Source: Devosia naphthalenivorans
GTDB taxonomy: Bacteria; Pseudomonadota; Alphaproteobacteria; Rhizobiales; Devosiaceae
NCBI RefSeq assembly: GCF_003056355.1
Contig: NZ_PYVW01000002.1
Span: 186,001 to 250,000 of the forward strand
DNA length: 64,000 nt
Direction of reading: 5' to 3'
Every line of letters begins with the position of its first letter. The stretch's first letter is position 1. Under the pieces are notes generated by a model. It was not told where the DNA came from. It worked only from the letters and a program-made list of their open reading frames with translations, and made no database searches. The position numbers were made by a program, and so were the translations under genes. Positions 23,821-31,241 of this stretch are shown here, in pieces.

Positions 23821-24363
23821 CTACGTTATCCGCGAAATGGTGCTGGCGCTCACATTATAGCTGCGAGCGATTTCCCTTACGGGCTCCCCGGCCAGTTTGC
23901 GGCTGCGCACCTCATCCTGTTGATGTCGGGTGAGGGTGGGCCGCCGACCCAAGCTCTGCCCCCGAGCCTTGGCGCGGGCGCGCCCCTCTCCCGTTCTGGC
24001 GCGGATCAGCTCGCGCTCGAACTCCGCCACGCCGCCCACGATTGTCACGGTTAGACGGCCATGCGGGGTAGTTGTATCGGCCCATCCTTCGGTGAGCGAG
24101 CGGAACATAGCGCCCTTGTGGGAGAGGCTGTCCAAAATGTTGAGCAGGTTAACCGTGGACCGCGCTAGCCGATCCAGCCGCGTTACCAGCAGGGTATCCC
24201 CTTGGCCGACGAGAGCCAGCACCTTGGCCAGTTCCGCTCGGTCGGATTTGGCTCCGCTGGCGGTTTCGGCAAAGATCTTTTTAGATCCAGCTGAGGTCAG
24301 CGCCTCGCGCTGCGCATCAAGCGTTTGGCCGTCAGTGGATACGCGAGCATACCCATAAATCAT
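23821..24363 (-). CDS. Serine recombinase (resolvase/invertase family)
   Basis: 180 residues from the ATG at 24363. Catalytic N-terminal domain: GYARVSTDGQTLDAQ with nucleophile Ser, LLVTRLDRLARS with the active-site Arg residues, and GGVAEFERELIRART. A C-terminal helix-turn-helix follows (LAGEPVREIARSYNVSASTISRI). Size and layout are those of Tn3-type resolvases and DNA invertases. It lies between the transglycosylase operon and a truncated gene, so it may have taken part in an insertion or deletion at this point. Confidence 0.92.
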   Translation of the reverse strand: MIYGYARVSTDGQTLDAQREALTSAGSKKIFAETASGAKSDRAELAKVLALVGQGDTLLVTRLDRLARSTVNLLNILDSLSHKGAMFRSLTEGWADTTTPHGRLTVTIVGGVAEFERELIRARTGEGRARAKARGQSLGRRPTLTRHQQDEVRSRKLAGEPVREIARSYNVSASTISRIT

Positions 24364-24678
24364 GCCATCGCTCTGCAACGGACTTTTGCAACGCGCAAGC
24401 CATTGAATTCCTGCGCCCGCCAAGTCGTTGCACAAGTTGTAACTTCCGCAACGCCCTATACGGGATCATGACCGATATCTTGGATGATGGGCACCAAGCC
24501 CGCTTTGGCTCTGGATTATCCGTGCAAAGCAAGAATATGGCCGTGTGCATAAAAATCTGTAGCGCGACGATCAGGATGAGAAGACGCATCCAGATTGCCG
24601 CGCTACAAAAATCATCGGTACGGGACTTGGGGCCGCGCAAAGCCAAATCGGGAAATACGAAAACTCGGGTGCGTAAGT

Positions 24679-25107
24679 ATGACGACCCGGCAGCGCCACA
24701 CCTTTCAGTTTACTCCTGGCAAGAACTTTCCCTCAACGGGCGCCTTTGGTCCACATATGGTCACGCCGGAAGAGGTCGGTGATCTTTCCCTCGTGAAGAT
24801 TCAGGGTCGCCTCAATGGCGAGGTCATGCAGTGTGCAACCCTTTCGGACTTGCTGTTCCCTATCGACGTGCTGATTTCCTATTGCTCGCAGTTCACACCG
24901 CTGCAGTCGGGCGACGTCATCCTGACCGGCACGCCGGGCGGCGTGGGTGACCGGCGGGAGCCGCCGATATTCATGAAGCCGGGGGACGTTTTCGAGGTCG
25001 AGATTGACGGGGTCGGCACGCTGTCCAACCCGATAATACTCGAGCCCCAACATCCTAGCCTGACGGACCCTGGGAGACATGAATATCGTGGACGACACAG
25101 CCGATAA
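24679..25107 (+). pseudogene. 5'-truncated fumarylacetoacetate hydrolase-family gene
   Basis: Only the C-terminal half (about 142 codons) of a normal 280-residue FAH-family enzyme is present. It starts in the middle of the fold (RQRHTFQFTPGKNF, GAFGPHMVTPEEVGDLS) and continues through NGEVMQ, GDVILTGTPGGVGDRREPPIFMKPGD and VEIDGVGTLSNPI. The metal-binding N-terminal half is missing. The homology begins about 300 bp from the resolvase gene, as expected if a recombination event removed the 5' end. The original gene was probably part of the block that continues with the hydroxylase. Unlikely to be active. Confidence 0.8.
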
Positions 25108-25125
25108 GCATGCGCAGCAGACGTC

Positions 25126-26745
25126 GTGATCGTGGGTGCGGGGCCAACGGGCCTTACTGTCGGCAATTTTCTGGGACGGATGGGCCTGTCAGTACTGCTT
25201 ATCGAGCGCAACCTGATGACCGTTCAAGAACCGCGCGCCGTTTCGATCGATGACGAGTCAATGCGTACAATGCAGGCAATCGGCCTGCATGAAGTAGTTC
25301 GGGGGATCGTGGCGTCGGGCTCCGGGTCCCATTATCTCTCGCCTAGCGGCAGGACGTTTCTTACGGTCGAGCCGACGAGCCAAGTCTATGGCTTTAACCA
25401 ACGAAACGCCTTTCAACAGCCAGAGCTAGAACAAGTGCTGCGCGATGGGCTTACGCGATATCCAAACGTCCAGCAGTTCTTCGGCTGGGAATTCGACGGG
25501 CTTGGCCAGGACGAAAATTATGCCCGGGGAACCATCCGGAAGACCGAGACAGGAGAGACAAGACAAGTCGCGGGACGTTATCTGGTTGCATCGGATGGCG
25601 GTCGCTCGCCGATTCGGACGAGTCTGGGCATTGAGATGAAGGGCTCGACCTTCGCCGAGCGGTGGCTGATCATTGATCTGTTCAAGACTGATAATCGTTT
25701 CAGGCACACGCAGGTCTACTGCGATCCGGCCAGACCCTGTCTTGCCCTGCCCCGGCCCGCCGGCATTCGCCGCTACGAGTTCATGCTCTTTCCCGGAGAG
25801 GACGAGCGGACAGTGACCGACCACGGCTTTGTGCGCAGTCTTCTGGCCCGGGTCGGTCCTGATGCGGACGGGGAATTCCGGAGGATCGCCGTCTACACGT
25901 TCCATGCGCGGCTGGCCGAACGCTGGCGTAGTGGCAGGGTCTTCTTGGCCGGCGACGCAGCGCATCTCACCCCTCCCTTTGCGGGACAAGGGATGAATTC
26001 GGGGCTACGGGATGCGCACAATCTAGCGTGGAAGCTCGCAGAGGCTGTTCGCGGCAGCGTGTCCAACGAGTTCCTTGACAGCTATATGGCAGAACGTGGG
26101 CCGCATGCTTGGGACATGATCAAGCTGGCGCTGCGAATGGGCACGGTCATAATGCCCCGGAACAGGTTCAAGGCCTGGTTGATACGCAGCGCCTTCCAGA
26201 TCCTAAAGGTCTATCCTGCCGCGCGCGACTACTTCGGGCAGATGAAGTATAAGCTCAAGCCTAGGTTGCGTGCCGGACTGATCTGGCCTGATGGCTGCAA
26301 GGAGCGCCGGTCCGTCGTGGGCGAACTGATGCCCCAGCCGATAGTTGAGGACATCGACGGCAAGCGCTCGCTTTTGGACGAACGGCTGGAGGATGGACCA
26401 GCAGTGATCGTTTACGACGCGTTCCCGGACCGGGCGCTGTCGTCGGAGTCGCTGAGCGCTCTGCGCGAGGCAGGCGTGCAGGTAATCGGCATAACGCCGG
26501 AGTGGAACAACGTCGTTCTGGCCAACTTCCCAGTCTATCGGGATGCATCGGGCCTGTTGAGCCATTCAGGCTTCAAATGCTATCTGGGCTCAGCGCTGCT
26601 TCTCCGCCGTGATCGCTATATCGCAGGCGTCACGCCTGCAGGCGAGGCTGACAAGTTGATGCCGTGGGTACACCTGCTTCGTGCCTCTCCTTCCCCTCTT
26701 GGAGCAACACCAGCATTGGAACCCCATCAACTAGCCTTGAAGTAA
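25126..26745 (+). CDS. FAD-dependent aromatic hydroxylase, MhpA-like
   Basis: 539 residues. FAD fingerprint IVGAGPTGLTVGNFLGRMGLSVLLIERN at the N-terminus, the middle DG motif LVASDGGRSPIRTSLG (about 150-165) and the second FAD motif VFLAGDAAHLTPPFAGQGMNSGLRDAHNLAWKL (about 270-305), as in 3-(3-hydroxyphenyl)propionate hydroxylase and PheA/TfdB enzymes. A C-terminal thioredoxin-like domain follows. The start is odd: the GTG at 25126 cuts into the first beta-strand (DVVIVGAG). A natural-looking ATG at 25079 is in another frame and meets a stop at 25127, so a one-base frameshift near 25115-25125 is possible. Confidence 0.85.
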   Translation: MIVGAGPTGLTVGNFLGRMGLSVLLIERNLMTVQEPRAVSIDDESMRTMQAIGLHEVVRGIVASGSGSHYLSPSGRTFLTVEPTSQVYGFNQRNAFQQPELEQVLRDGLTRYPNVQQFFGWEFDGLGQDENYARGTIRKTETGETRQVAGRYLVASDGGRSPIRTSLGIEMKGSTFAERWLIIDLFKTDNRFRHTQVYCDPARPCLALPRPAGIRRYEFMLFPGEDERTVTDHGFVRSLLARVGPDADGEFRRIAVYTFHARLAERWRSGRVFLAGDAAHLTPPFAGQGMNSGLRDAHNLAWKLAEAVRGSVSNEFLDSYMAERGPHAWDMIKLALRMGTVIMPRNRFKAWLIRSAFQILKVYPAARDYFGQMKYKLKPRLRAGLIWPDGCKERRSVVGELMPQPIVEDIDGKRSLLDERLEDGPAVIVYDAFPDRALSSESLSALREAGVQVIGITPEWNNVVLANFPVYRDASGLLSHSGFKCYLGSALLLRRDRYIAGVTPAGEADKLMPWVHLLRASPSPLGATPALEPHQLALK

Positions 26746-26763
26746 TTGATTGCAGATTCAAGT

Positions 26764-27888
26764 CTATGCGGGCCTCACTGTCTCGCCCGACTTCAGGCCT
26801 CCTTTCCACCGCTCGTGCGCTCCTGGCCAAACTGAGAAGTGGCTACGGCTATATGGTTCGGGATACGGGATTGAGATGCCCATTGCCTCTGCCGCATGCC
26901 AAGGCCAGCGCGGGTCGTCAAGGATCGCACGGCCGAGACAAATGAAATCGCTTGCTCGTTGGGCCAGGATTTCCTCTGCCTGATGAGGCGAAACGATCAT
27001 TCCCACGGCCCAGGTTGGAATTCCGACAGCCGTACGCACCGCCGCGGCAAACGGGACCTGGTAGCTCGACGTTACCTGGGGCGGCCTTGAGCCCGTGGCA
27101 ATGCCGCCGCTGGAAACGTCGACGAAGTCGCATCCGATTACCTTAAGTTCCGTTGCAAACGCGATTGCGTCTTCAATGGAAGCGCCACCTTCGATCCAGT
27201 CTGAGCCGCTGATCCGGACCCCCAGCGGACGGGACGTGGGCCAAACCTCACGCACAGCCTGGAAGACATCGAGCGGAAATCGCATCCTCTTTTTTGCGGA
27301 TCCGCCGAACGAATCCTCTCGGCGATTGGTAAGGGGGGAGAGGAACTGATGCAGGAGATAGCCATGGGCGGCGTGCAGTTCGACGACATCAAGGCCAATC
27401 TCCTCGGCCCGGCGCGCCGCCGCAGCGAAGCTATGCCGGATTCGCTTGAGGTCCTGCATCGTGCAGTCTGCTGGGACTGGCCAATCCGGACCGACAGCTA
27501 TGGCGCTGGGGGCGTAGGTCCGCCAGCCACCCTCTCGAAGCGCTACGCGGCCGCGCACGCTCGACCCCTTCCGGCCGGCATGCGATAGCTGTACTCCGAA
27601 ACGCGCATCCCCATACTTGCGCACCCTATCGAGAACATTGCCGAGTTGATGTGCGGTTTCATCGGAATATAGACCCAGGCAATGCGGCCCTATCCTGCCG
27701 TTCGCCTCTACCGCAGTTGACTCGATCATGATGAGCGCGGCTCCCGAAAGCGCAAGATGACCCCAATGCATCAGGTGCCAGTCGCTTGGCTGACCATCGT
27801 TTGCCATATGCTGGCACATGGGAGAGACGACGATCCGATTGGGAAAGGTGATACCCGCGAGTTCAAACGGGGAGAAAAGCTGCGACAT
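26764..27888 (-). CDS. Old yellow enzyme family NADH:flavin oxidoreductase (YqjM-like)
   Basis: 374 residues. FMN/substrate motifs of the OYE class: NRIVVSPMCQHMANDGQPSDWH (Cys and the YqjM-type segment), VQLSHAGRKGSS with the His/Gln pair, VELHAAHGYLLHQFLSPLTNRREDSFGGS, and GMIVSPHQAEEIL then FICLGRAILDDPRWPWH. These flavoenzymes reduce activated C=C bonds. Convergent with the hydroxylase gene (18 bp apart) and divergent from the GntR regulator, with which it shares the 27.9-28.0 kb control region. Confidence 0.92.
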   Translation of the reverse strand: MSQLFSPFELAGITFPNRIVVSPMCQHMANDGQPSDWHLMHWGHLALSGAALIMIESTAVEANGRIGPHCLGLYSDETAHQLGNVLDRVRKYGDARFGVQLSHAGRKGSSVRGRVALREGGWRTYAPSAIAVGPDWPVPADCTMQDLKRIRHSFAAAARRAEEIGLDVVELHAAHGYLLHQFLSPLTNRREDSFGGSAKKRMRFPLDVFQAVREVWPTSRPLGVRISGSDWIEGGASIEDAIAFATELKVIGCDFVDVSSGGIATGSRPPQVTSSYQVPFAAAVRTAVGIPTWAVGMIVSPHQAEEILAQRASDFICLGRAILDDPRWPWHAAEAMGISIPYPEPYSRSHFSVWPGAHERWKGGLKSGETVRPA

Positions 27889-27934
27889 GGCCTAATTCCT
27901 ACCGACATCTTCATTTGGCGCTGAGCGTCCGGCC

Positions 27935-27998
27935 ATGAGAAAATCTCATTGCCGGGCCTCCACCCTGGATCCATTATAAGCCGGAGTCATATATATGA
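27935..27998 (+). promoter_or_regulatory. Control region between OYE and GntR genes, with palindromic operators
   Basis: A possible promoter for the GntR gene (TTGCCG at 27949-27954, ATTATA at 27973-27978, 18-bp spacer) is followed at 27987-27998 by the perfect palindrome TCATATATATGA. A near-copy, ACATATATATGA, occurs before the CoA-transferase operon at 28833. A second palindrome, ATGAGA-AAA-TCTCAT, lies at 27935-27949 towards the OYE start. I read the CATATATATG element as the operator of the adjacent GntR regulator. Confidence 0.55.
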
Positions 27999-28014
27999 TA
28001 GGGAAAAAATATCG

Positions 28015-28791
28015 ATGAAAGAGGATGACAATAGGGACGAATCGGAGCCGGCGGCGCCTGCGTCCCGGCTATCCCTCTACCAAGTGGTTCGGGATGACCT
28101 GTTGGTGAGATTGGCTGCTGGAGAATGGCGGTCCGGCGACAGTCTTCCCAGCGAGGGAGAGCTTGCCCGGCAGTACAAGGTCTCCACCGGCACCTTGCGA
28201 AAGGCGATCGACCATTTGGTGGACAAGCATCTGCTTGATCGTCGCCAAGGCAAGGGTACCTTTGTGCTGTCGCGGGGCGGTGCCAAGATTGCGCTCCACC
28301 TATTCTTCCATCTAATCGGCAAGGACGGCTCGCGAGAGCTTCCCCATTTCCGAAAACTTCTCTCAATCAAGCACCGCCGCTGCCTGGATGATGAGGCGAA
28401 ATTTCTCGATATACGCGGTAATTCCCGCGTTATCGAGATGCGGCGGCTGCGAGGTTTCAGTGATGGCGGCCTCATGCTTGAGCAAGTGATCCTGGCGGAG
28501 CGCCTTTTTCCTGACTTTGACAAGAAACTGTCTCGTGCCCTGCCTGTGTTTCTCTACGAATTCTACGACCGGGAATTCCGGGTTTCCGTGTTGGAGACTG
28601 TCGAAACGGTGGGGGCGGTCAGCGCGACCAGAGAGCAGGCGATGCTGCTGAATTGCGAGCAAGGGGCAGCCCTGCTCGAGATCGAACGCGTTAGCTTTTC
28701 CTTCGCTGGCGTTCCTGTCGAGCTGCGAAGGAGTTGGTGCCAAAGCCTTGATCGCCGCTACTCCATCGCTTCACCAAAAGTCGAAGTATAG
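28015..28791 (+). CDS. GntR-family regulator, HutC/UTRA subfamily
   Basis: 258 residues. N-terminal winged helix SLYQVVRDDLLVRLAAGEWRSGDSLPSEGELARQYKVSTGTLRKAIDHLVDKHLLDRRQGKGTFVL (about 18-82) is the classical GntR domain. The C-terminal UTRA effector domain follows (IEMRRLRGFSDGGLMLEQVILAERLFPDF; LLEIERVSFSFAGVPVELRRSWCQ). I start at the ATG at 28015, since upstream codons are not conserved. Likely a repressor of the following operon and of itself, using the two CATATATATG sites, released by a pathway metabolite. Confidence 0.9.
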   Translation: MKEDDNRDESEPAAPASRLSLYQVVRDDLLVRLAAGEWRSGDSLPSEGELARQYKVSTGTLRKAIDHLVDKHLLDRRQGKGTFVLSRGGAKIALHLFFHLIGKDGSRELPHFRKLLSIKHRRCLDDEAKFLDIRGNSRVIEMRRLRGFSDGGLMLEQVILAERLFPDFDKKLSRALPVFLYEFYDREFRVSVLETVETVGAVSATREQAMLLNCEQGAALLEIERVSFSFAGVPVELRRSWCQSLDRRYSIASPKVEV

Positions 28792-28796
28792 AAGAC

Positions 28797-28844
28797 TTGA
28801 CACGACGCCGAAAAGCGATCCAATTTAAGGAAACATATATATGA
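28797..28844 (+). promoter_or_regulatory. Promoter and operator of the CoA-transferase/TAXI-TRAP operon
   Basis: TTGACA at 28797-28802 with a weak CAATTT -10 at 28821-28826 (18-bp spacer). ACATATATATGA at 28833-28844 falls on the expected transcription start, so a bound repressor would block initiation. The element matches the one in front of the GntR gene in 11 of 12 bases. Confidence 0.55.
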
Positions 28845-28896
28845 CTTGAGTGAGAAGCCAAATAATGCCGACCTTTAGAGAACCTAGCGGCCAAGC

Positions 28897-30126
28897 ATGA
28901 CAGACCAGGTAAACACAGATCCGTCCAAGTCGGGACTGTCGGGATTGCTGGTTCTCGAGGCCGTATCATCGCCTGGTGCCAGCTTCGCGGCGTCGCTTCT
29001 CGCCGATTTTGGGGCCACCGTTTATGTCTGCGAACCTCCCGGAACGGGCTCGCCACTGCGTCGCCTGGCCGGAGCGGATGGCCGCTGGTGGCAGGTTCTT
29101 GGGCGAAACAAACGCTCCGTCGCCATCGATGCAACCGATCCGGCGGCAGAGGATTCCATGAGGCGGCTGCTTGGTATCGCAGACTTGCTGATCGTCGATG
29201 CGGGACCCTTGGCCGAGGACGGCTGGCGCCGGCTGGCGAAAACCGTCGATTCCCCGCCCATCGTCGTCGACCTATTTGCCACCGGGGCAGATGACCCGCA
29301 CGGTTGGGGATGGAGTTCGCGAGCGGAGCTGACTTCAGCTGCAACCGGAATGATGGCTTTGACGGGGCTTGCCGGCGACAATCCAGTGCTGCCGGAAGTC
29401 CCGATTGCGGAATATCTCGCGGGCACCCTCGCGGCTATGAGGGCGCTTGCGGCGCTCCGGCAACGGAGCCTCAATAGTTCGGGTGCCGTAGACCTGTCGA
29501 TAGGGCTGCATGAAGCGGTGCAGCGGATGATCGAGTGGCAGGTTCCGGTAGCCAGCGCACTCGGGCGAGCCGAGACCCGCAACGGCAATAGCTTTCCTAT
29601 GAATGCCGGAATATCCAACATGCATCGCACCCGCGACGGCAAGTACGTCGCCATTTCCGCAGCTACGCAGGCCACGGCGGTTCGCGTGCTGGAGATGGTG
29701 GGCGGCGCGGAACTGCGCAACCATCCGCGCTTTGCGACCGTCGCGGCGCGCTCCAACGGCATGAAAGAGCTGTACGCGCTGATGGACAAGTGGTTCGAGG
29801 AGCGCACTCTCGCCGAGGCTCTTGCGTTGGCGGAACAGTACGGGGTCGTCGCCGGGGCGATATACTCGGTCGACGACATACTCGCCGACCCGCACATGAA
29901 CGCGCGAGGCAATATCATCACCATCACGGGTCCTGCCGGGCCTGTCAGCATGCCAAACGTTGTGCCGAATATATCTGGACTGCAGCACATCATCGGGCAT
30001 GTCGGTCCATCACTGGGGGAGCATACGGAGGAGGCCCTGTGCAAAGCCGGAATTGGCTCGGCGAGCAGATCGGCAGCGATGGGCGGTGTCACCAATACAG
30101 CAGACTATAACCGGAGGAGAAAATGA
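28897..30126 (+). CDS. CaiB/BaiF CoA-transferase family protein (divergent)
   Basis: 409 residues of the class III CoA-transferase fold: GLLVLEAVSSPGASFAASLLADFGATVYVCEPPG, WWQVLGRNKRSVAID, and later ISNMHRTRDGKYVAIS with ADPHMNARGNII. It is divergent: the catalytic Asp region usually near residue 160-170 is not clear, so it may be an accessory or differently acting member. First gene of a seven- to eight-gene operon. Its stop overlaps the start of the binding protein (ATGA). Confidence 0.82.
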   Translation: MTDQVNTDPSKSGLSGLLVLEAVSSPGASFAASLLADFGATVYVCEPPGTGSPLRRLAGADGRWWQVLGRNKRSVAIDATDPAAEDSMRRLLGIADLLIVDAGPLAEDGWRRLAKTVDSPPIVVDLFATGADDPHGWGWSSRAELTSAATGMMALTGLAGDNPVLPEVPIAEYLAGTLAAMRALAALRQRSLNSSGAVDLSIGLHEAVQRMIEWQVPVASALGRAETRNGNSFPMNAGISNMHRTRDGKYVAISAATQATAVRVLEMVGGAELRNHPRFATVAARSNGMKELYALMDKWFEERTLAEALALAEQYGVVAGAIYSVDDILADPHMNARGNIITITGPAGPVSMPNVVPNISGLQHIIGHVGPSLGEHTEEALCKAGIGSASRSAAMGGVTNTADYNRRRK

Positions 30127-31184
30127 AAACTCAAATATCGACACTTTTCGGGGCCGCCGCCATGGCCATTACAATGGTTGGGGCAGGTCAGGTTGGACCA
30201 GCCGCCGCGCAAGAACGCGCCGCGCCCACCGACATCGTCCTGATTGGTCGTGGTTCGACAGGATCGACCAGCGACCTTGTGATGGCCGTATTGGAAGAGT
30301 CCATCACGCGTTCTTTCCCCGATATTCGTTTGCGGCGTCTACCTGGGTCGGCGACGGCCGTGCCGCCAAAAATCGAAGCGGGCGAGGCTGAGATCGGGCA
30401 CGGCGTCGGGGAGACGCTGGTTCAGGCCTGGCTTGGCAATGGCGAATTCGAGGGTGATAAGCCCATGAAGAACCTGCGCTATCTGGGAGGCTATCTAGGC
30501 TTCTTGGTGCGGCCGTCCGCTGGGCCCACTCTGGTCGTACCGGCTGATTCGAGCATCCAGAGCTGGCACGACCTTTCGGACAAGCGAATTGGCGTTGGCG
30601 TGCCGACCTCCCTAAATTCGACCTTGGTGGATGTCGCTCTTCACGGCATCGATCTCTCATATGAAAAGATCGAGCAGAACGGTGGTTTGGTCGTGAAGGG
30701 CGATTGGAACCAGCAGTTTGAGGCCATGGGGGATGGGCAACTCGACGGGGTTTTTGTGCTGGGCGATCAGCCATCGGCGCTAGTGACGCAGTACGCAGCC
30801 AACAATCAGGCGCGCCTGATTTCGGTTCCTGAAGAGGCGATTGACGCGATCATTGCGGACTACCCGACCACTACGCGCAACAGCATGCAGCCTGGGACCT
30901 ACGAGTGGCAGGCCGAGGAGGTCCGAGGGATTCGCCTCACCCTTGGTTTTGTCGTGCACAAGGATCTGCCAGAAGAGTTCGTCTACCAGATCTGCAAGCA
31001 GCTCTATACCGGCGAAAGTGCAAACATCTGGGGCGAGGTGGTGCCAAGCTGGCGTGGCGCCGAGGCCATGAAAGAGGAAGCGGCTGCGGCTGTTCCCATT
31101 CCGCTGCATCCGGGTGCACAGCGCTGCTTCGAGGAAGCGGGAATTCCAATCACCTATGTCGGCAGCGGCGGCGACGCCGTTTGA
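30123..31184 (+). CDS. TAXI-family TRAP transporter solute-binding protein
   Basis: 353 residues. Signal peptide (MKTQISTLFGAAAMAITMVGAGQVGPAAAQ) and TAXI features: VLIGRGSTGSTSDLVMAVLEE near the N-terminus, LPGSATAVPPKIEAGEAEIGHG, and the NLRYLGGYLGFLVRPSAG segment. Periplasmic receptor for the fused permease that follows. The substrate is probably an aromatic or dicarboxylic acid used by the operon. Confidence 0.9.
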   Translation: MKTQISTLFGAAAMAITMVGAGQVGPAAAQERAAPTDIVLIGRGSTGSTSDLVMAVLEESITRSFPDIRLRRLPGSATAVPPKIEAGEAEIGHGVGETLVQAWLGNGEFEGDKPMKNLRYLGGYLGFLVRPSAGPTLVVPADSSIQSWHDLSDKRIGVGVPTSLNSTLVDVALHGIDLSYEKIEQNGGLVVKGDWNQQFEAMGDGQLDGVFVLGDQPSALVTQYAANNQARLISVPEEAIDAIIADYPTTTRNSMQPGTYEWQAEEVRGIRLTLGFVVHKDLPEEFVYQICKQLYTGESANIWGEVVPSWRGAEAMKEEAAAAVPIPLHPGAQRCFEEAGIPITYVGSGGDAV

Positions 31185-31193
31185 GCCAACGTC

Positions 31194-31217
31194 GGGAAGG
31201 GTCGCATGACCCTTCCC
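31194..31217 (+). promoter_or_regulatory. Hairpin between binding-protein and permease genes
   Basis: A perfect 10-bp stem GGGAAGGGTC / GACCCTTCCC with loop GCAT, starting 10 bp after the stop codon and without a T-run. Likely an mRNA-stabilising or attenuating element that lets the binding protein be made in excess. Confidence 0.5.
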
Positions 31218-31241
31218 ATACAATTGTGAATGGAGGGGCGT

